Source: Subdoligranulum sp.
Lineage (GTDB): Bacteria > Bacillota > Clostridia > Oscillospirales > Ruminococcaceae
NCBI GenBank assembly: GCA_004555405.1
Contig: SFIE01000039.1
Location: 1 to 29,726, forward strand
Length of the DNA: 29,726 bases
Direction of reading: 5' to 3'
Translations under genes and position numbers: made by a program
Notes under the pieces: model-generated
Seen by the model: the letters and a program-made list of their open reading frames with translations, nothing else
The model's database searches: none
Told to the model about the DNA's origin: nothing
Shown: piece after piece, positions 8,030 through 15,219 of the stretch
How the letters are laid out: every line of letters starts with the position of its first letter
Numbering within the stretch: the first letter of the stretch is position 1

Positions 8030-8542
8030 ATGAATTTTCAAGAACTTTCTCAGCAGCGTTACTCGCTGCGTAAATTCAGCGCACAGGCTGTGGAGCCGGA
8101 AAAGCTGAATCTTGTGCTGCAGGCCGCTCAAAGCGCGCCCACCGCACACAACCTGCAGCCGCAGCGCGTGTTTGTGCTGCAAAGCGAGCAGGCCCTGCAA
8201 AAAGTGAACGAATGCACGCCCTGCCATTTTGGCGCGCCGGTGGTGCTGGTGGTGGCCTACGATGCCGCCGAGGCATGGAAGCGCGAGGAGGACGGCAAAA
8301 ACCACGGCGAGATCGATGCCGCCCTGGCAGCCATGCAAATGATGCTGCAGGCTGCCGAGCTGGGCCTTGGCACCACCTATGTGGGAATGTTTGATGCACA
8401 AAAGCTTTTGGCGGCATTCCCTGAAATGCAGGGGCTTACGCCCATTGCACTGCTGCCGCTGGGCTATCCGGCCGAGGGCGCACACCCTGCACGCCTGCAC
8501 GCCCAGCGCAAGAGCCTGAGCGAAACGGTACAGTATCTGTAA
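8030..8542 (+). CDS. Nitroreductase-family flavoprotein
   Basis: 170 residues, a compact member of the FMN-dependent nitroreductase family. The N-terminal RYSLRKF (residues 10-16) and SAPTAHNLQPQ (about 35-45) match the FMN phosphate- and ring-binding segments. ELGLGTTYVG (about 110-119) and LLPLGYP (about 141-147) match the dimer-interface region. It is likely an NAD(P)H-dependent reductase of nitro or quinone compounds; the true substrate cannot be read from sequence. AGAGGGG precedes the ATG. It sits 67 bases after the UPF0756 gene; no separate promoter is obvious, so it may be the last gene of the pts transcript. Confidence 0.88.
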   Translation: MNFQELSQQRYSLRKFSAQAVEPEKLNLVLQAAQSAPTAHNLQPQRVFVLQSEQALQKVNECTPCHFGAPVVLVVAYDAAEAWKREEDGKNHGEIDAALAAMQMMLQAAELGLGTTYVGMFDAQKLLAAFPEMQGLTPIALLPLGYPAEGAHPARLHAQRKSLSETVQYL

Positions 8543-8590
8543 ATTGGCATCTGGGGCGTTTGCTTTGCCCCATCGGTACGCCAAAAATGC

Positions 8591-8642
8591 AAACAGCCGC
8601 CGGCACAATCGGGAAACTCCGTTTGTGCCGGCGGTTATGTTT
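8591..8642 (+). terminator. Probable terminator after the nitroreductase gene
   Basis: A stem pairs GCCGCCGGCACAA (about 8596-8608) with TTGTGCCGGCGG (about 8622-8633), followed by a weak TTATGTTTATT tract. A smaller hairpin (TGGGGC/GCCCCA, about 8550-8572) precedes it. Confidence 0.6.
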
Positions 8643-8701
8643 ATTAGAGGGCCTGTTTTTCCGCGCAGAACAAGAGCCCCCGGCCGAGGCGCGGTATAAA
8701 A

Positions 8702-8734
8702 CAAAAAAAGCAACCTACTTTCGTAGGTTGCTTT
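8702..8734 (-). terminator. Terminator of the tRNA-Arg gene
   Basis: On the - strand AGCAACCTAC, GAAA loop, GTAGGTTGCT, then a seven-base T-run. It begins directly after the CCA end of the tRNA. Confidence 0.9.
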
Positions 8735-8811
8735 TGGTGCGCTGGAAGGGACTCGAACCCCCGGCCTTCTGGTTCGTAGCCAGACACTCTATCCAGCTGA
8801 GCTACCAGCGC
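8735..8811 (-). tRNA. tRNA-Arg (anticodon ACG)
   Basis: The - strand folds as a full cloverleaf. The acceptor GCGCTGG (8811-8805) pairs with CCAGCGC, the D-arm is GCTC...GAGT-like, and the anticodon stem TCTGG/CCAGA closes loop CTACGAA with anticodon ACG. The T-loop is TTCGAGT on a stem with two G-T pairs. The discriminator is A and the CCA end is encoded (8737-8735). The A34 is expected to be converted to inosine to read CGU, CGC and CGA. Confidence 0.97.
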
Positions 8812-8838
8812 ACATTCCGTTCACTCGGAACAGTTGAT

Positions 8839-8867
8839 ATTCTACCACCGAAGCCATAGAATGTCAA
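8839..8867 (-). promoter_or_regulatory. Promoter of tRNA-Arg
   Basis: On the - strand a perfect TTGACA (8867-8862), 17-base spacer, TAGAAT (8844-8839), starting transcription about 20 bases before the tRNA. Confidence 0.85.
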
Positions 8868-8950
8868 CACTTTTTTTGGAATTTTTTTAAAAAGTGAAAA
8901 AAAGGCGTTTTACACGCTTTTGCGGGCATGAAAAATACGCAGGGCAGCCC

Positions 8951-8980
8951 TTGTCAAGCGCAGTTTAGTGGTATTATAAT
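8951..8980 (+). promoter_or_regulatory. Promoter of ilvE
   Basis: TTGTCA (8951-8956), 18-base spacer, perfect TATAAT (8975-8980). The leader of about 90 bases carries a weak CCAACAG/CTGTTTTGG hairpin but no T-box motif was found. Confidence 0.7.
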
Positions 8981-9077
8981 AAAGTTATGTGATCACAGCG
9001 CTATCTGACCCCAACAGGATTTTACACTGTTTTGGCAGAGGCCGTGGAAAGTAATAGAAGGAAAAGAGGAAATTTGT

Positions 9078-10154
9078 ATGCTGGATATCAAAATCACCAG
9101 AACCACTGCCCCCAAGGCAAAGCCTGCCGATGAATCCAAGCTGGGCTTTGGCAAAAAGTTCAGCGACCATATGTTTTTGATGGATTATGACCGCCAAAAC
9201 GGCTGGCATGATCCCCGCGTGGTACCCTATGCCAATTTTACGCTGGACCCCGCCTGCGTGGTGTTCCACTATGCACAGGAAATTTTTGAAGGCCTGAAGG
9301 CTTACCGCACGGCCGACAACAAGATCCAGCTGTTCCGCCCCGAGTGCAACGGCGCTCGTATGCAGGACTCCTGCGATCGTTTGTGCATGCCCAAGATCCC
9401 CGTAGAGGATTTTGTGCAGGCCTGCAAGACCCTGGTGGAAGTGGATAAGGATTGGGTGCCCCACACCGATGGTGCATCGCTGTATCTGCGCCCCTTTATC
9501 ATTGCCACCGATGTGGGCCTGGGCGTACACGCTTCGCCCACCTACACCTTCTGCATCATTGCTGCTCCCTCGGGCGCATACTATGCCGAGGGCATCAACC
9601 CCGTGCGCATTTATGTGGAAGATGAATACATTCGTGCAGCCCCCGGCCTCACCGGCTTTGCCAAGTGCGGCGGCAACTATGCTGCTTCCATCAAGGCAGG
9701 CGAAATGGCCGAGGAACTGGGCTATGCACAGGTTCTGTGGCTGGACGGCGTAGAGCGCAAGTATGTAGAGGAAGTCGGTTCCATGAACATCTTCTTCAAG
9801 ATCGACGGCAAGGTGTACACCGCTGCCTGCGTGGGCACCGTTCTGCCCGGCGTTACCCGCCGCAGCTGCATTGAGCTGTGCAAGGACTGGGGCTACGAAG
9901 TGGTAGAGGGCAAGCTGGCCATCGCCGACATCATGAAGGCTTCCAAGGAAGGCAAGCTGGAGGAAGTGTTCGGCACCGGCACCGCTGCTGTGATCAGCCC
10001 CGTGAAGGAGCTGAAGTGGGAAAACGAGGTCGCCCATATCTCGGACGGCAAGATCGGACCCCTCACCCAGAAGCTGTACGACACCATGACCGGTATCCAG
10101 TGGGGCAAGATCGCCGACACCAAGGGCTGGATCGTGCCTGTGTGCAACGGCTGA
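9078..10154 (+). CDS. ilvE: Branched-chain amino acid aminotransferase
   Basis: 358 residues, a class IV PLP aminotransferase of the long (type II) BCAT form. It interconverts leucine, isoleucine and valine with their 2-keto acids using 2-oxoglutarate/glutamate. The PLP lysine is Lys196 in GFAKCGGNYAAS. The substrate-side segment EIFEGLKAYR (about 70-80), the EEVGSMNIFF segment (about 230-240) and the PLP-phosphate segment FGTGTAAVI (about 300-308) are all in place. GAAGGAAAAGAGG precedes the ATG. It has its own promoter and terminator and is monocistronic; the downstream convergent LysR gene gives no direct link. Confidence 0.95.
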   Translation: MLDIKITRTTAPKAKPADESKLGFGKKFSDHMFLMDYDRQNGWHDPRVVPYANFTLDPACVVFHYAQEIFEGLKAYRTADNKIQLFRPECNGARMQDSCDRLCMPKIPVEDFVQACKTLVEVDKDWVPHTDGASLYLRPFIIATDVGLGVHASPTYTFCIIAAPSGAYYAEGINPVRIYVEDEYIRAAPGLTGFAKCGGNYAASIKAGEMAEELGYAQVLWLDGVERKYVEEVGSMNIFFKIDGKVYTAACVGTVLPGVTRRSCIELCKDWGYEVVEGKLAIADIMKASKEGKLEEVFGTGTAAVISPVKELKWENEVAHISDGKIGPLTQKLYDTMTGIQWGKIADTKGWIVPVCNG

Positions 10155-10184
10155 AAAAAGCGCCCGTAAAACGCATATAAAATC

Positions 10185-10223
10185 AAAAGGAGCCTTATCC
10201 GGTGGGGTAAGGCTCCTTTTTTT
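10185..10223 (+). terminator. Terminator of ilvE
   Basis: Thirteen-base arms AAAAGGAGCCTTA (10185-10197) and TAAGGCTCCTTTT (10208-10220) with a T-run continuing to 10223. It also abuts the stop codon of the convergent LysR gene and may serve both. Confidence 0.9.
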
Positions 10224-10224
10224 G

Positions 10225-11133
10225 TCAGCTTTCGCCGCTGCCGGGCCCGGCAGGGGGCAGGGGGCTGAAATATTCGGCGGCAAAATCGCACAGGCGCATC
10301 AGCAAAGGGCTTGCGGCATCGCTGCGCCAGGCAAGATACACCGGGCGGCTCAGCCGACAGCCGCGCACACGCAGCGGCACAAGGCCGTCACGCTCCAGAT
10401 CGCGGGTGGCGGGCAAAATGGTATAGCCCTGCCCGGCGCTTACCATGGCGGCGGCTGCGTTGCATTCCTCGGCCTCGGCCCCCACAAAGGGCTCGGCGCC
10501 CTTTTCCCGGAAAAACTCCAGAATGGTGCCGCGCAGGCTGGTGCCTTCGCCCACCAGCACCAGGGGCTGCTCCAGCAGCTGCGAAAACTCCACTTCCCCC
10601 GCCGAAGCCAGCGGATGAAATTTGGAAACCGCAAACAGCAGCTCCTGATTTTCCAGCAAAAGGCTTTGCGCGCCCTCGGGCGGCGTGCTGCACACCGCCG
10701 CCGCCACCTTGCCTTTGCGCAGGCTTTCGGCCATGGCCATGCTGGAATGCTGCACCATCTGGCGCACCGAAACGCCCCGGTTCTCGCTTTGCGCCAGAAA
10801 CTGGGCGATCATGGGCTGCACCTGCTGTGCCAGACTGAAAATATAGCCCACCGCCAGAGCGTTCTGCTGCTTTTCACAGTAGGCCTCCAGCTCGGTGCGG
10901 GCTTTATCCAATTCGCCCAGCGCGGCGTCTACCCGGCGGGCAAACAAATGCCCCGCAGGGGTAAGCATTACGCCGCGCCCTTTTTTTTGAAACAGTTTTA
11001 CGCCCAGCTCTTTTTCCAAAAGCCCCATGGCGTAGCTCAGGCTCGGCTGGCTTACCATCAGGCGCTCGGCGGCGCGTGTGTAGTGCTGGGTGCGCGCCAG
11101 CTCACGAAAATATTGCAGCTGCTGCAGTGTCAT
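10225..11133 (-). CDS. LysR-family regulator, divergent from the transketolase genes
   Basis: 302 residues. The N-terminal winged helix-turn-helix (about 1-60; MTLQQLQYFRELARTQHYTR and SQPSLSYAMGLLEKELG) is followed by the linker helix. A periplasmic-binding-like effector domain follows (about 90-300; start LAVGYIFSLAQQ). Its N-terminal 65 residues closely resemble those of the second LysR protein at 13994-14878, so the two are recent paralogues or members of one subgroup (CysL/YwfK/AlsR-like). It is divergent from the split transketolase with a shared, overlapping control region, the classic layout in which a LysR regulator activates the neighbour and represses itself. The effector is unknown. 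AGGAG lies 13 bases before the ATG, a somewhat long spacing. Confidence 0.9.
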   Translation of the reverse strand: MTLQQLQYFRELARTQHYTRAAERLMVSQPSLSYAMGLLEKELGVKLFQKKGRGVMLTPAGHLFARRVDAALGELDKARTELEAYCEKQQNALAVGYIFSLAQQVQPMIAQFLAQSENRGVSVRQMVQHSSMAMAESLRKGKVAAAVCSTPPEGAQSLLLENQELLFAVSKFHPLASAGEVEFSQLLEQPLVLVGEGTSLRGTILEFFREKGAEPFVGAEAEECNAAAAMVSAGQGYTILPATRDLERDGLVPLRVRGCRLSRPVYLAWRSDAASPLLMRLCDFAAEYFSPLPPAGPGSGES

Positions 11134-11176
11134 GGCAGTAATACGGCTCCTGATCCGTTGTGTGAATGATAAAGAC

Positions 11177-11198
11177 TCTCTATAGATTATAGCAGAGA
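11177..11198. promoter_or_regulatory. Candidate LysR operator between lysR and tkt
   Basis: Nested dyads TCTCT...AGAGA (11177-11181/11194-11198) and CTATA-N3-TATAG (11180-11192). The dyad covers the -10 of the LysR gene and lies immediately upstream of the -35 of the transketolase promoter. Confidence 0.5.
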
Positions 11199-11214
11199 AT
11201 CGGTATTAGACCAA
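11186..11214 (-). promoter_or_regulatory. Promoter of the first LysR gene
   Basis: On the - strand TTGGTC (11214-11209), 17-base spacer, perfect TATAAT (11191-11186), which sits inside the operator-like dyad. Confidence 0.55.
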
Positions 11215-11235
11215 GAGGGTTTTGTGCGGTATGAT
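11206..11235 (+). promoter_or_regulatory. Promoter of the transketolase operon
   Basis: TTAGAC (11206-11211), 18-base spacer, TATGAT (11230-11235). The imperfect -35 fits an activator-dependent promoter. The leader has an eight-base hairpin AGGCTTTT/AAAAGCCT (11255-11273). Confidence 0.45.
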
Positions 11236-11306
11236 AAAGATACAGAAAGAACCAAGGCTTTTGGAAAAAGCCTATCGATACCCGTTAACCAGAAAGGAGC
11301 AAAAAT

Positions 11307-12152
11307 ATGTATCGCTTCACGCCGCAGGATGTAAAATTGCTGGAGCACCAGTGCGCCCAGCTTCGCCGCGATGTGGTGAACATGGTCCACAAAGCAGGCT
11401 CCGGCCACCCCGGCGGCAGCCTTTCCGCTGCCGAAATGATCACCGCACTGTATTTTCATGTGATGAACATCGACCCTGAAAATCCCAAAGACCCGGGCCG
11501 TGACCGCTTTATTCTTTCCAAGGGACACTGCTGCCCGGTGTATTATGCGGCGCTGGCCCACCGTGGGTATTTTGATGTGAAAGAGCTGGACACCCTGCGC
11601 CAATACAAAAGCATTCTGCAGGGCCACCCGGATATGAACATTACCCCCGGCGTGGATATGACAGCGGGTTCGCTGGGCAACGGCCTGTCCATCGGTGTGG
11701 GCATGGCGCTCAGCGCACGGCTGCACCGGCAGGATTACTACACCTATGTGATGATGGGCGACGGCGAAATTCAGGAAGGCATGGTGTGGGAGGCCGCCAT
11801 GGCAGCAGCACACCACCGGCTGGACAACCTGGTTGCCATGGTGGATGTGAACGGCATTCAGATCAACGGCTGGGTGAATGATATCATGCGGGTGGAGCCC
11901 TTGGCGGATAAATGGCGCGCCTTCGGCTGGAATGTGGTGGAGTGTGATGGCCACGATATGCGCAGCGTGCTGGTGGCTTTCCACAAGGCACGCGCAAAGC
12001 GCGGTGCGCCCACGGTGATCCTGGCCGCCACCGTAAAGGGCAAGGGTGTAAGCTATATGGAGGACAACAACCTCTGGCATGGGCAGGCACCCAACGATGC
12101 ACAAACCGAAGAAGCGATCCGCGAGATCAATCAGGCAGAGGAGGGGCTGTAA
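11307..12152 (+). CDS. Transketolase, N-terminal subunit
   Basis: 281 residues corresponding to the thiamine-diphosphate-binding half of transketolase. Seen are GSGHPGGSLSAAE (about 29-41), LSKGHCCP, the GSLGNGLSIGVGMA loop and the cofactor motif from GDGEIQEG to VDVNGIQING (about 151-188). With the C-terminal half it would move two-carbon ketol units between sugar phosphates or related ketoses and aldehydes. Split transketolases are common in archaea and Firmicutes, and often serve special pathways beside a full-length housekeeping enzyme. The AAAGGAG site sets the start. The stop TAA overlaps the next ATG by one base. It lies under a LysR-type control region. Confidence 0.92.
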   Translation: MYRFTPQDVKLLEHQCAQLRRDVVNMVHKAGSGHPGGSLSAAEMITALYFHVMNIDPENPKDPGRDRFILSKGHCCPVYYAALAHRGYFDVKELDTLRQYKSILQGHPDMNITPGVDMTAGSLGNGLSIGVGMALSARLHRQDYYTYVMMGDGEIQEGMVWEAAMAAAHHRLDNLVAMVDVNGIQINGWVNDIMRVEPLADKWRAFGWNVVECDGHDMRSVLVAFHKARAKRGAPTVILAATVKGKGVSYMEDNNLWHGQAPNDAQTEEAIREINQAEEGL

Positions 12153-13096
12153 TGGGTACTTTGGCAACAAGAATGGCATTTGGCAAGCGCCTGATGGAGC
12201 TGGGCGCGGAAAACCCCGATTTTGTGGTGTGCAGCGCCGACACCAAGGCCTGCGGCATTGAGCATTTCGGCGAAAAATACCCCGGGCGTGAATTTACCTT
12301 CGGCATTGCCGAGCAGGATCTCATGGGCGGCGCAGTGGGCCTTGCCAGCTGCGGCAACAAGGTGTTTGTGGCCACCTTTGCGGTGTTTGCCACCATGCGT
12401 GCCTGCGAGCAGGTGCGCACCTTCATCTGCCACACCGGTTTGGATGTGACGGTGGTGGGCACGCACACCGGCCTGCAGGTGGGCTGTGACGGCGCCACCC
12501 ACGCCGCTGTGGAGGATGTGGGCATCATGCGCAGCCTGCCCAACATGACCATTATTCAGCCCAGCGACAGCATCAGCGCCTACAGTCTGGCCGATGCCGC
12601 ACTGGCATTTCACGGCCCGCTGTATGTGCGCCTGCACCGAAACCCTGTGCCGGATATCCACACCCCGGATTTTCGATTTGAGATCGGCAAGGTATACACC
12701 CTGCGGGACTACGGCACCGACTGCGCCATCATCGGCAGCGGCATTCTGTGTGCAAAGGCCGTGCAGGCTGCCGACCAGCTGAACGCCGAGGGCATCCATG
12801 TGCGCGTATTGGAGGTGCCCACCCTCAAGCCGCTGAACAAGGCACCGATCCTGCAGGCGGCCCGGGAGTGCGGCGCAGTGGTCACTGTGGAGGATCACAA
12901 CATTTACAACGGCCTTGGCAGCGCCGTGGCTGAGGTGCTGGCCGAGGAAGAGCCCACCCCCATGAAGCGCATCGGCATTCAGGATCGCTTTGGCGAAAGC
13001 ACCAACGATGTGGAGGACCTGTATCGAGAGCATCACATGACCGTGCAGGACATTGTACAGGCCGTAAAGGCACAGATGGCCCGCAAGGCAAAATAA
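12152..13096 (+). CDS. Transketolase, C-terminal subunit
   Basis: 314 residues: the pyrimidine-binding domain, with FGIAEQDLMGGAVGLA (about 50-65) containing the glutamate that activates the thiamine ring. The regulatory/transketolase C domain follows (from about residue 190; DCAIIGSGI, and VVTVEDHNIYNGLGSAVAE near 245-265). It starts at the ATG overlapping the stop of the N-terminal half, with GAGGGG in front, so the two subunits are made in equal amounts for an alpha2-beta2 enzyme. Acceptor and donor cannot be read from sequence; a 1-deoxyxylulose-5-phosphate synthase identity is unlikely because that enzyme is a single chain of different layout. Confidence 0.92.
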   Translation: MGTLATRMAFGKRLMELGAENPDFVVCSADTKACGIEHFGEKYPGREFTFGIAEQDLMGGAVGLASCGNKVFVATFAVFATMRACEQVRTFICHTGLDVTVVGTHTGLQVGCDGATHAAVEDVGIMRSLPNMTIIQPSDSISAYSLADAALAFHGPLYVRLHRNPVPDIHTPDFRFEIGKVYTLRDYGTDCAIIGSGILCAKAVQAADQLNAEGIHVRVLEVPTLKPLNKAPILQAARECGAVVTVEDHNIYNGLGSAVAEVLAEEEPTPMKRIGIQDRFGESTNDVEDLYREHHMTVQDIVQAVKAQMARKAK

Positions 13097-13169
13097 AACA
13101 GAGGCAGCCCAACAAACCCAAGGCTGCCCCGGCGGCCCTGCAAAAGGAACAACAGGAGGAAAATTTATT

Positions 13170-13844
13170 ATGCCCAAGCATATCTGCATTCTGCAAACCA
13201 GCTTTGCCAAGCGCGAAGACAGCATTGCCTATCTGAAAGAGCGCATTCCCGATCTGCGCATTGATTTTATCACCGACAGCAGCCTGCTCACGGATGTGCG
13301 CGCTGCCGGGCATCCCACCGAGGATGTGGAGGCCCGCATGACCCTGTATGCGCTGGCCGCCGAAAAAATGGGCGCAGATCTGATCGTGAACACCTGCTCT
13401 ACCGTGGGCGAGGTGGCCGACCGTTTGGATAAGATCACCCGGGTGCCCGTGGTAAAGATCGACGAGCCCATGGCCCGTCTGGCTGTGCAGGCAGGCACCA
13501 AAATTGCGCTCATTGCCACCTTGCCCACCACGCTGGGCCCCAGCCGCCGCCAGATCGAAAAGATCGGCCGGGAGCAGGGCAAGGAAATGCACTGCGAGGA
13601 ATTTTTGGATCAGCCCGCATGGGAGGCCCTGAGCAGCGGCGACCCCGCCCTGCACAACAAGATCCTGATGCAGAGCATCCGCAAGCTGGACGAACAGGGC
13701 TTTGATGCCATTGTGATGGCACAGATCAGCATGCGCGCCCTGCTGCCGGACCTGAAGGATGTAAAAACTCCGCTGCTGTGCAGCTTTTACAGCGGCTGGG
13801 ACCATGTGGCAGAGCTGGTGGAGCAGCTGCCCGAGAAGGAATAA
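13170..13844 (+). CDS. Asp/Glu racemase-superfamily protein with one catalytic cysteine
   Basis: 224 residues with the two-domain layout of the aspartate/glutamate/hydantoin racemase superfamily. The first catalytic cysteine is present, Cys76 in VNTCSTVGE. The second site, normally a cysteine in GCT or similar, reads MAQISM (183-188), so no second acid/base cysteine is available there. Racemisation by the two-cysteine mechanism is therefore doubtful; an isomerase, decarboxylase-like or sugar-related role is possible. It lies 73 bases after the transketolase C half, across a weak GGCAGCC/GGCTGCC hairpin and with its own AGGAGG site, and is probably the third gene of that operon. The true function is unknown. 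Confidence 0.75.
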   Translation: MPKHICILQTSFAKREDSIAYLKERIPDLRIDFITDSSLLTDVRAAGHPTEDVEARMTLYALAAEKMGADLIVNTCSTVGEVADRLDKITRVPVVKIDEPMARLAVQAGTKIALIATLPTTLGPSRRQIEKIGREQGKEMHCEEFLDQPAWEALSSGDPALHNKILMQSIRKLDEQGFDAIVMAQISMRALLPDLKDVKTPLLCSFYSGWDHVAELVEQLPEKE

Positions 13845-13932
13845 CAGCCTGCCGATCGTGGGCAAACCGGTTTTGCAAGCGCCTGCTTGCCCACACCGAA
13901 AACATCTCTCCCGATCATCTTCATAAAACTGC

Positions 13933-13985
13933 GCCGCCCCCGATGCCTTGCATTCTTGGCATCGGGGGCGGCGTGGTGTTTTTTT
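13933..13985 (+). terminator. Terminator of the transketolase operon
   Basis: Perfect 15-base arms (13933-13947 and 13958-13972) with a T-run at 13979-13985. It lies between the convergent racemase-like and second LysR genes. Confidence 0.75.
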
Positions 13986-13993
13986 ACTTTGTG

Positions 13994-14878
13994 TTACTGC
14001 GGCGAGCCGTAATGCTCTACAATGAAATCCCGCAGGGTGGCCACAGCAGGGGAAAGGGTGCGGGTCTTGCTCCACGAGCAGTAGATCTCACGCTTGAAGC
14101 GCTCGTCGGCAATGGGCACCAGCGCCAGGCCCTCGGCGCGGTATTCGGGGGCCTGCGGCACAATGGCCAGGCCCATTTCCAGCGTGACGAACTGCTGCAC
14201 CGAGTGGCATTCCTGCAGCTCAAAGGAAAGATGGGGCACATGGCCGCTTTCCTTGTAAATTTTTTCCAGCTGGCGGCGGATGGTAGAGCCCTTGGCCATC
14301 ATGATCAGCTTTTCCTCGGCAAAATCCTCAAACTGCACCGAGCTGCGGTGAGCCAGCGGATGCGAGGAGGGCACGGCCAAAAACAGATCCTGCACCATCA
14401 CGGGCACGCTTTCCAGTGCAGCATCCAGCTCGGGGCAGAAGGCAAGGTCGATCACGCCGTCCTTCAGCTGCTGCACCAGGTTGGGGCCAAGATCCTGCAC
14501 AAAGTCAAACAGAATGGGGCTGTGCGGGTTTTCCTGATAAAAGCGCTTGACCATTTGCGGAATGAACGAGGAGGAAATGCTGTGCAGATAGCCCAGGGCC
14601 ACGCGCTCCTCGGTGGAATCCACCACGGCGTGAAAGGCATCCACGCCGGTGGTGATGGTGTCAAGCGCCTGCTCTACATATTGCATAAACACCTGCCCGG
14701 CGGGGGTAAGCTGAAATTTGCGGTTTTTCTTTTCAAACAGCTTGGAGCCAAGCTCTTTTTCCAGTTCGGAAATGGAATAGCTCAGGCCGGGCTGGCTGAT
14801 GTGCAGGTGCTCGGCGGCCTTGGTGTAGTGCAGGGTTTTGCCAAGCTCACGGAAATATTGCAGTTGAAGAAGTGTCAT
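13994..14878 (-). CDS. LysR-family regulator, divergent from the aldehyde dehydrogenase gene
   Basis: 294 residues: winged helix-turn-helix (about 1-60; SQPGLSYSISELEKELGS) plus a LysR substrate domain (from about residue 90). It is strongly similar at its N-terminus to the LysR protein at 10225-11133 (MTLxQLQYFRELxxTxHYTxAAExL in both), suggesting that related operators are read at both divergent control regions. Placement facing away from the acylating aldehyde dehydrogenase and HMG-CoA-lyase-like genes makes those its likely targets. The ATG follows a GGGAGG about 10 bases upstream. The effector is unknown, perhaps a pathway acyl-CoA or keto acid. Confidence 0.9.
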   Translation of the reverse strand: MTLLQLQYFRELGKTLHYTKAAEHLHISQPGLSYSISELEKELGSKLFEKKNRKFQLTPAGQVFMQYVEQALDTITTGVDAFHAVVDSTEERVALGYLHSISSSFIPQMVKRFYQENPHSPILFDFVQDLGPNLVQQLKDGVIDLAFCPELDAALESVPVMVQDLFLAVPSSHPLAHRSSVQFEDFAEEKLIMMAKGSTIRRQLEKIYKESGHVPHLSFELQECHSVQQFVTLEMGLAIVPQAPEYRAEGLALVPIADERFKREIYCSWSKTRTLSPAVATLRDFIVEHYGSPQ

Positions 14879-14986
14879 AAGAATGAAAACCTCCCGTGAA
14901 AATATCGGCGTGTGAAAAAAGGTTTTGTAACATTAGTCAAATTAGCCAAAGTATCTTGAAAAAACTGTGTAATTTGATAAGTCCCC

Positions 14987-15014
14987 TATATATATTCTAC
15001 ACTTAATTTATCAA
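14987..15014 (-). promoter_or_regulatory. Candidate promoter of the second LysR gene
   Basis: On the - strand TTGATA (15014-15009), 16-base spacer, TATATA (14992-14987). The -35 falls in the right arm of an eight-base dyad TTTGATAA/TTATCAAA (14973-14980/15008-15015). Confidence 0.4.
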
Positions 15015-15060
15015 AAAAAAGGTGGTCTGTAAAGCCTTTTGGGGGGTATCGGGTGGTTTT

Positions 15061-15093
15061 ATAAATTGGGTTGATAGATTCAATCGAATTTAT
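15061..15093. promoter_or_regulatory. Candidate operator upstream of the aldehyde dehydrogenase promoter
   Basis: Nested dyads lie just 5' of the -35: ATAAATT (15061-15067) with AATTTAT (15087-15093), and ATTC-N4-GAAT inside. This is the usual position for a LysR activator site. Confidence 0.4.
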
Positions 15094-15097
15094 GTAT

Positions 15098-15127
15098 TTG
15101 ACGAAAAAGGGAAACGGTGGGTATAAT
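15098..15127 (+). promoter_or_regulatory. Promoter of the acylating aldehyde dehydrogenase gene
   Basis: TTGACG (15098-15103), 18-base spacer, perfect TATAAT (15122-15127), about 93 bases before the ATG. With the LysR promoter and the dyads this fills the gene-free 14879-15219. Confidence 0.7.
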
Positions 15128-15219
15128 TTAGGCATACAAAGCAAGCACAGCGGATGCATGGTGCATCGGCTTGCGGATCGGTTTTTTATGAACCACTTAT
15201 CGAGAGGAGAGTTTTTCTT

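Noticed and set aside
8981..9077. Possible T-box or attenuator leader before ilvE
   Set aside because: Leader is too short for a T-box, no T-box core sequence is present, and the hairpin has no terminator tract.
14946..14957. CCAAAGTATCTT also found at 28551-28562
   Set aside because: A 12-base match between two AT-rich intergenic regions is expected by chance in a window of this size.
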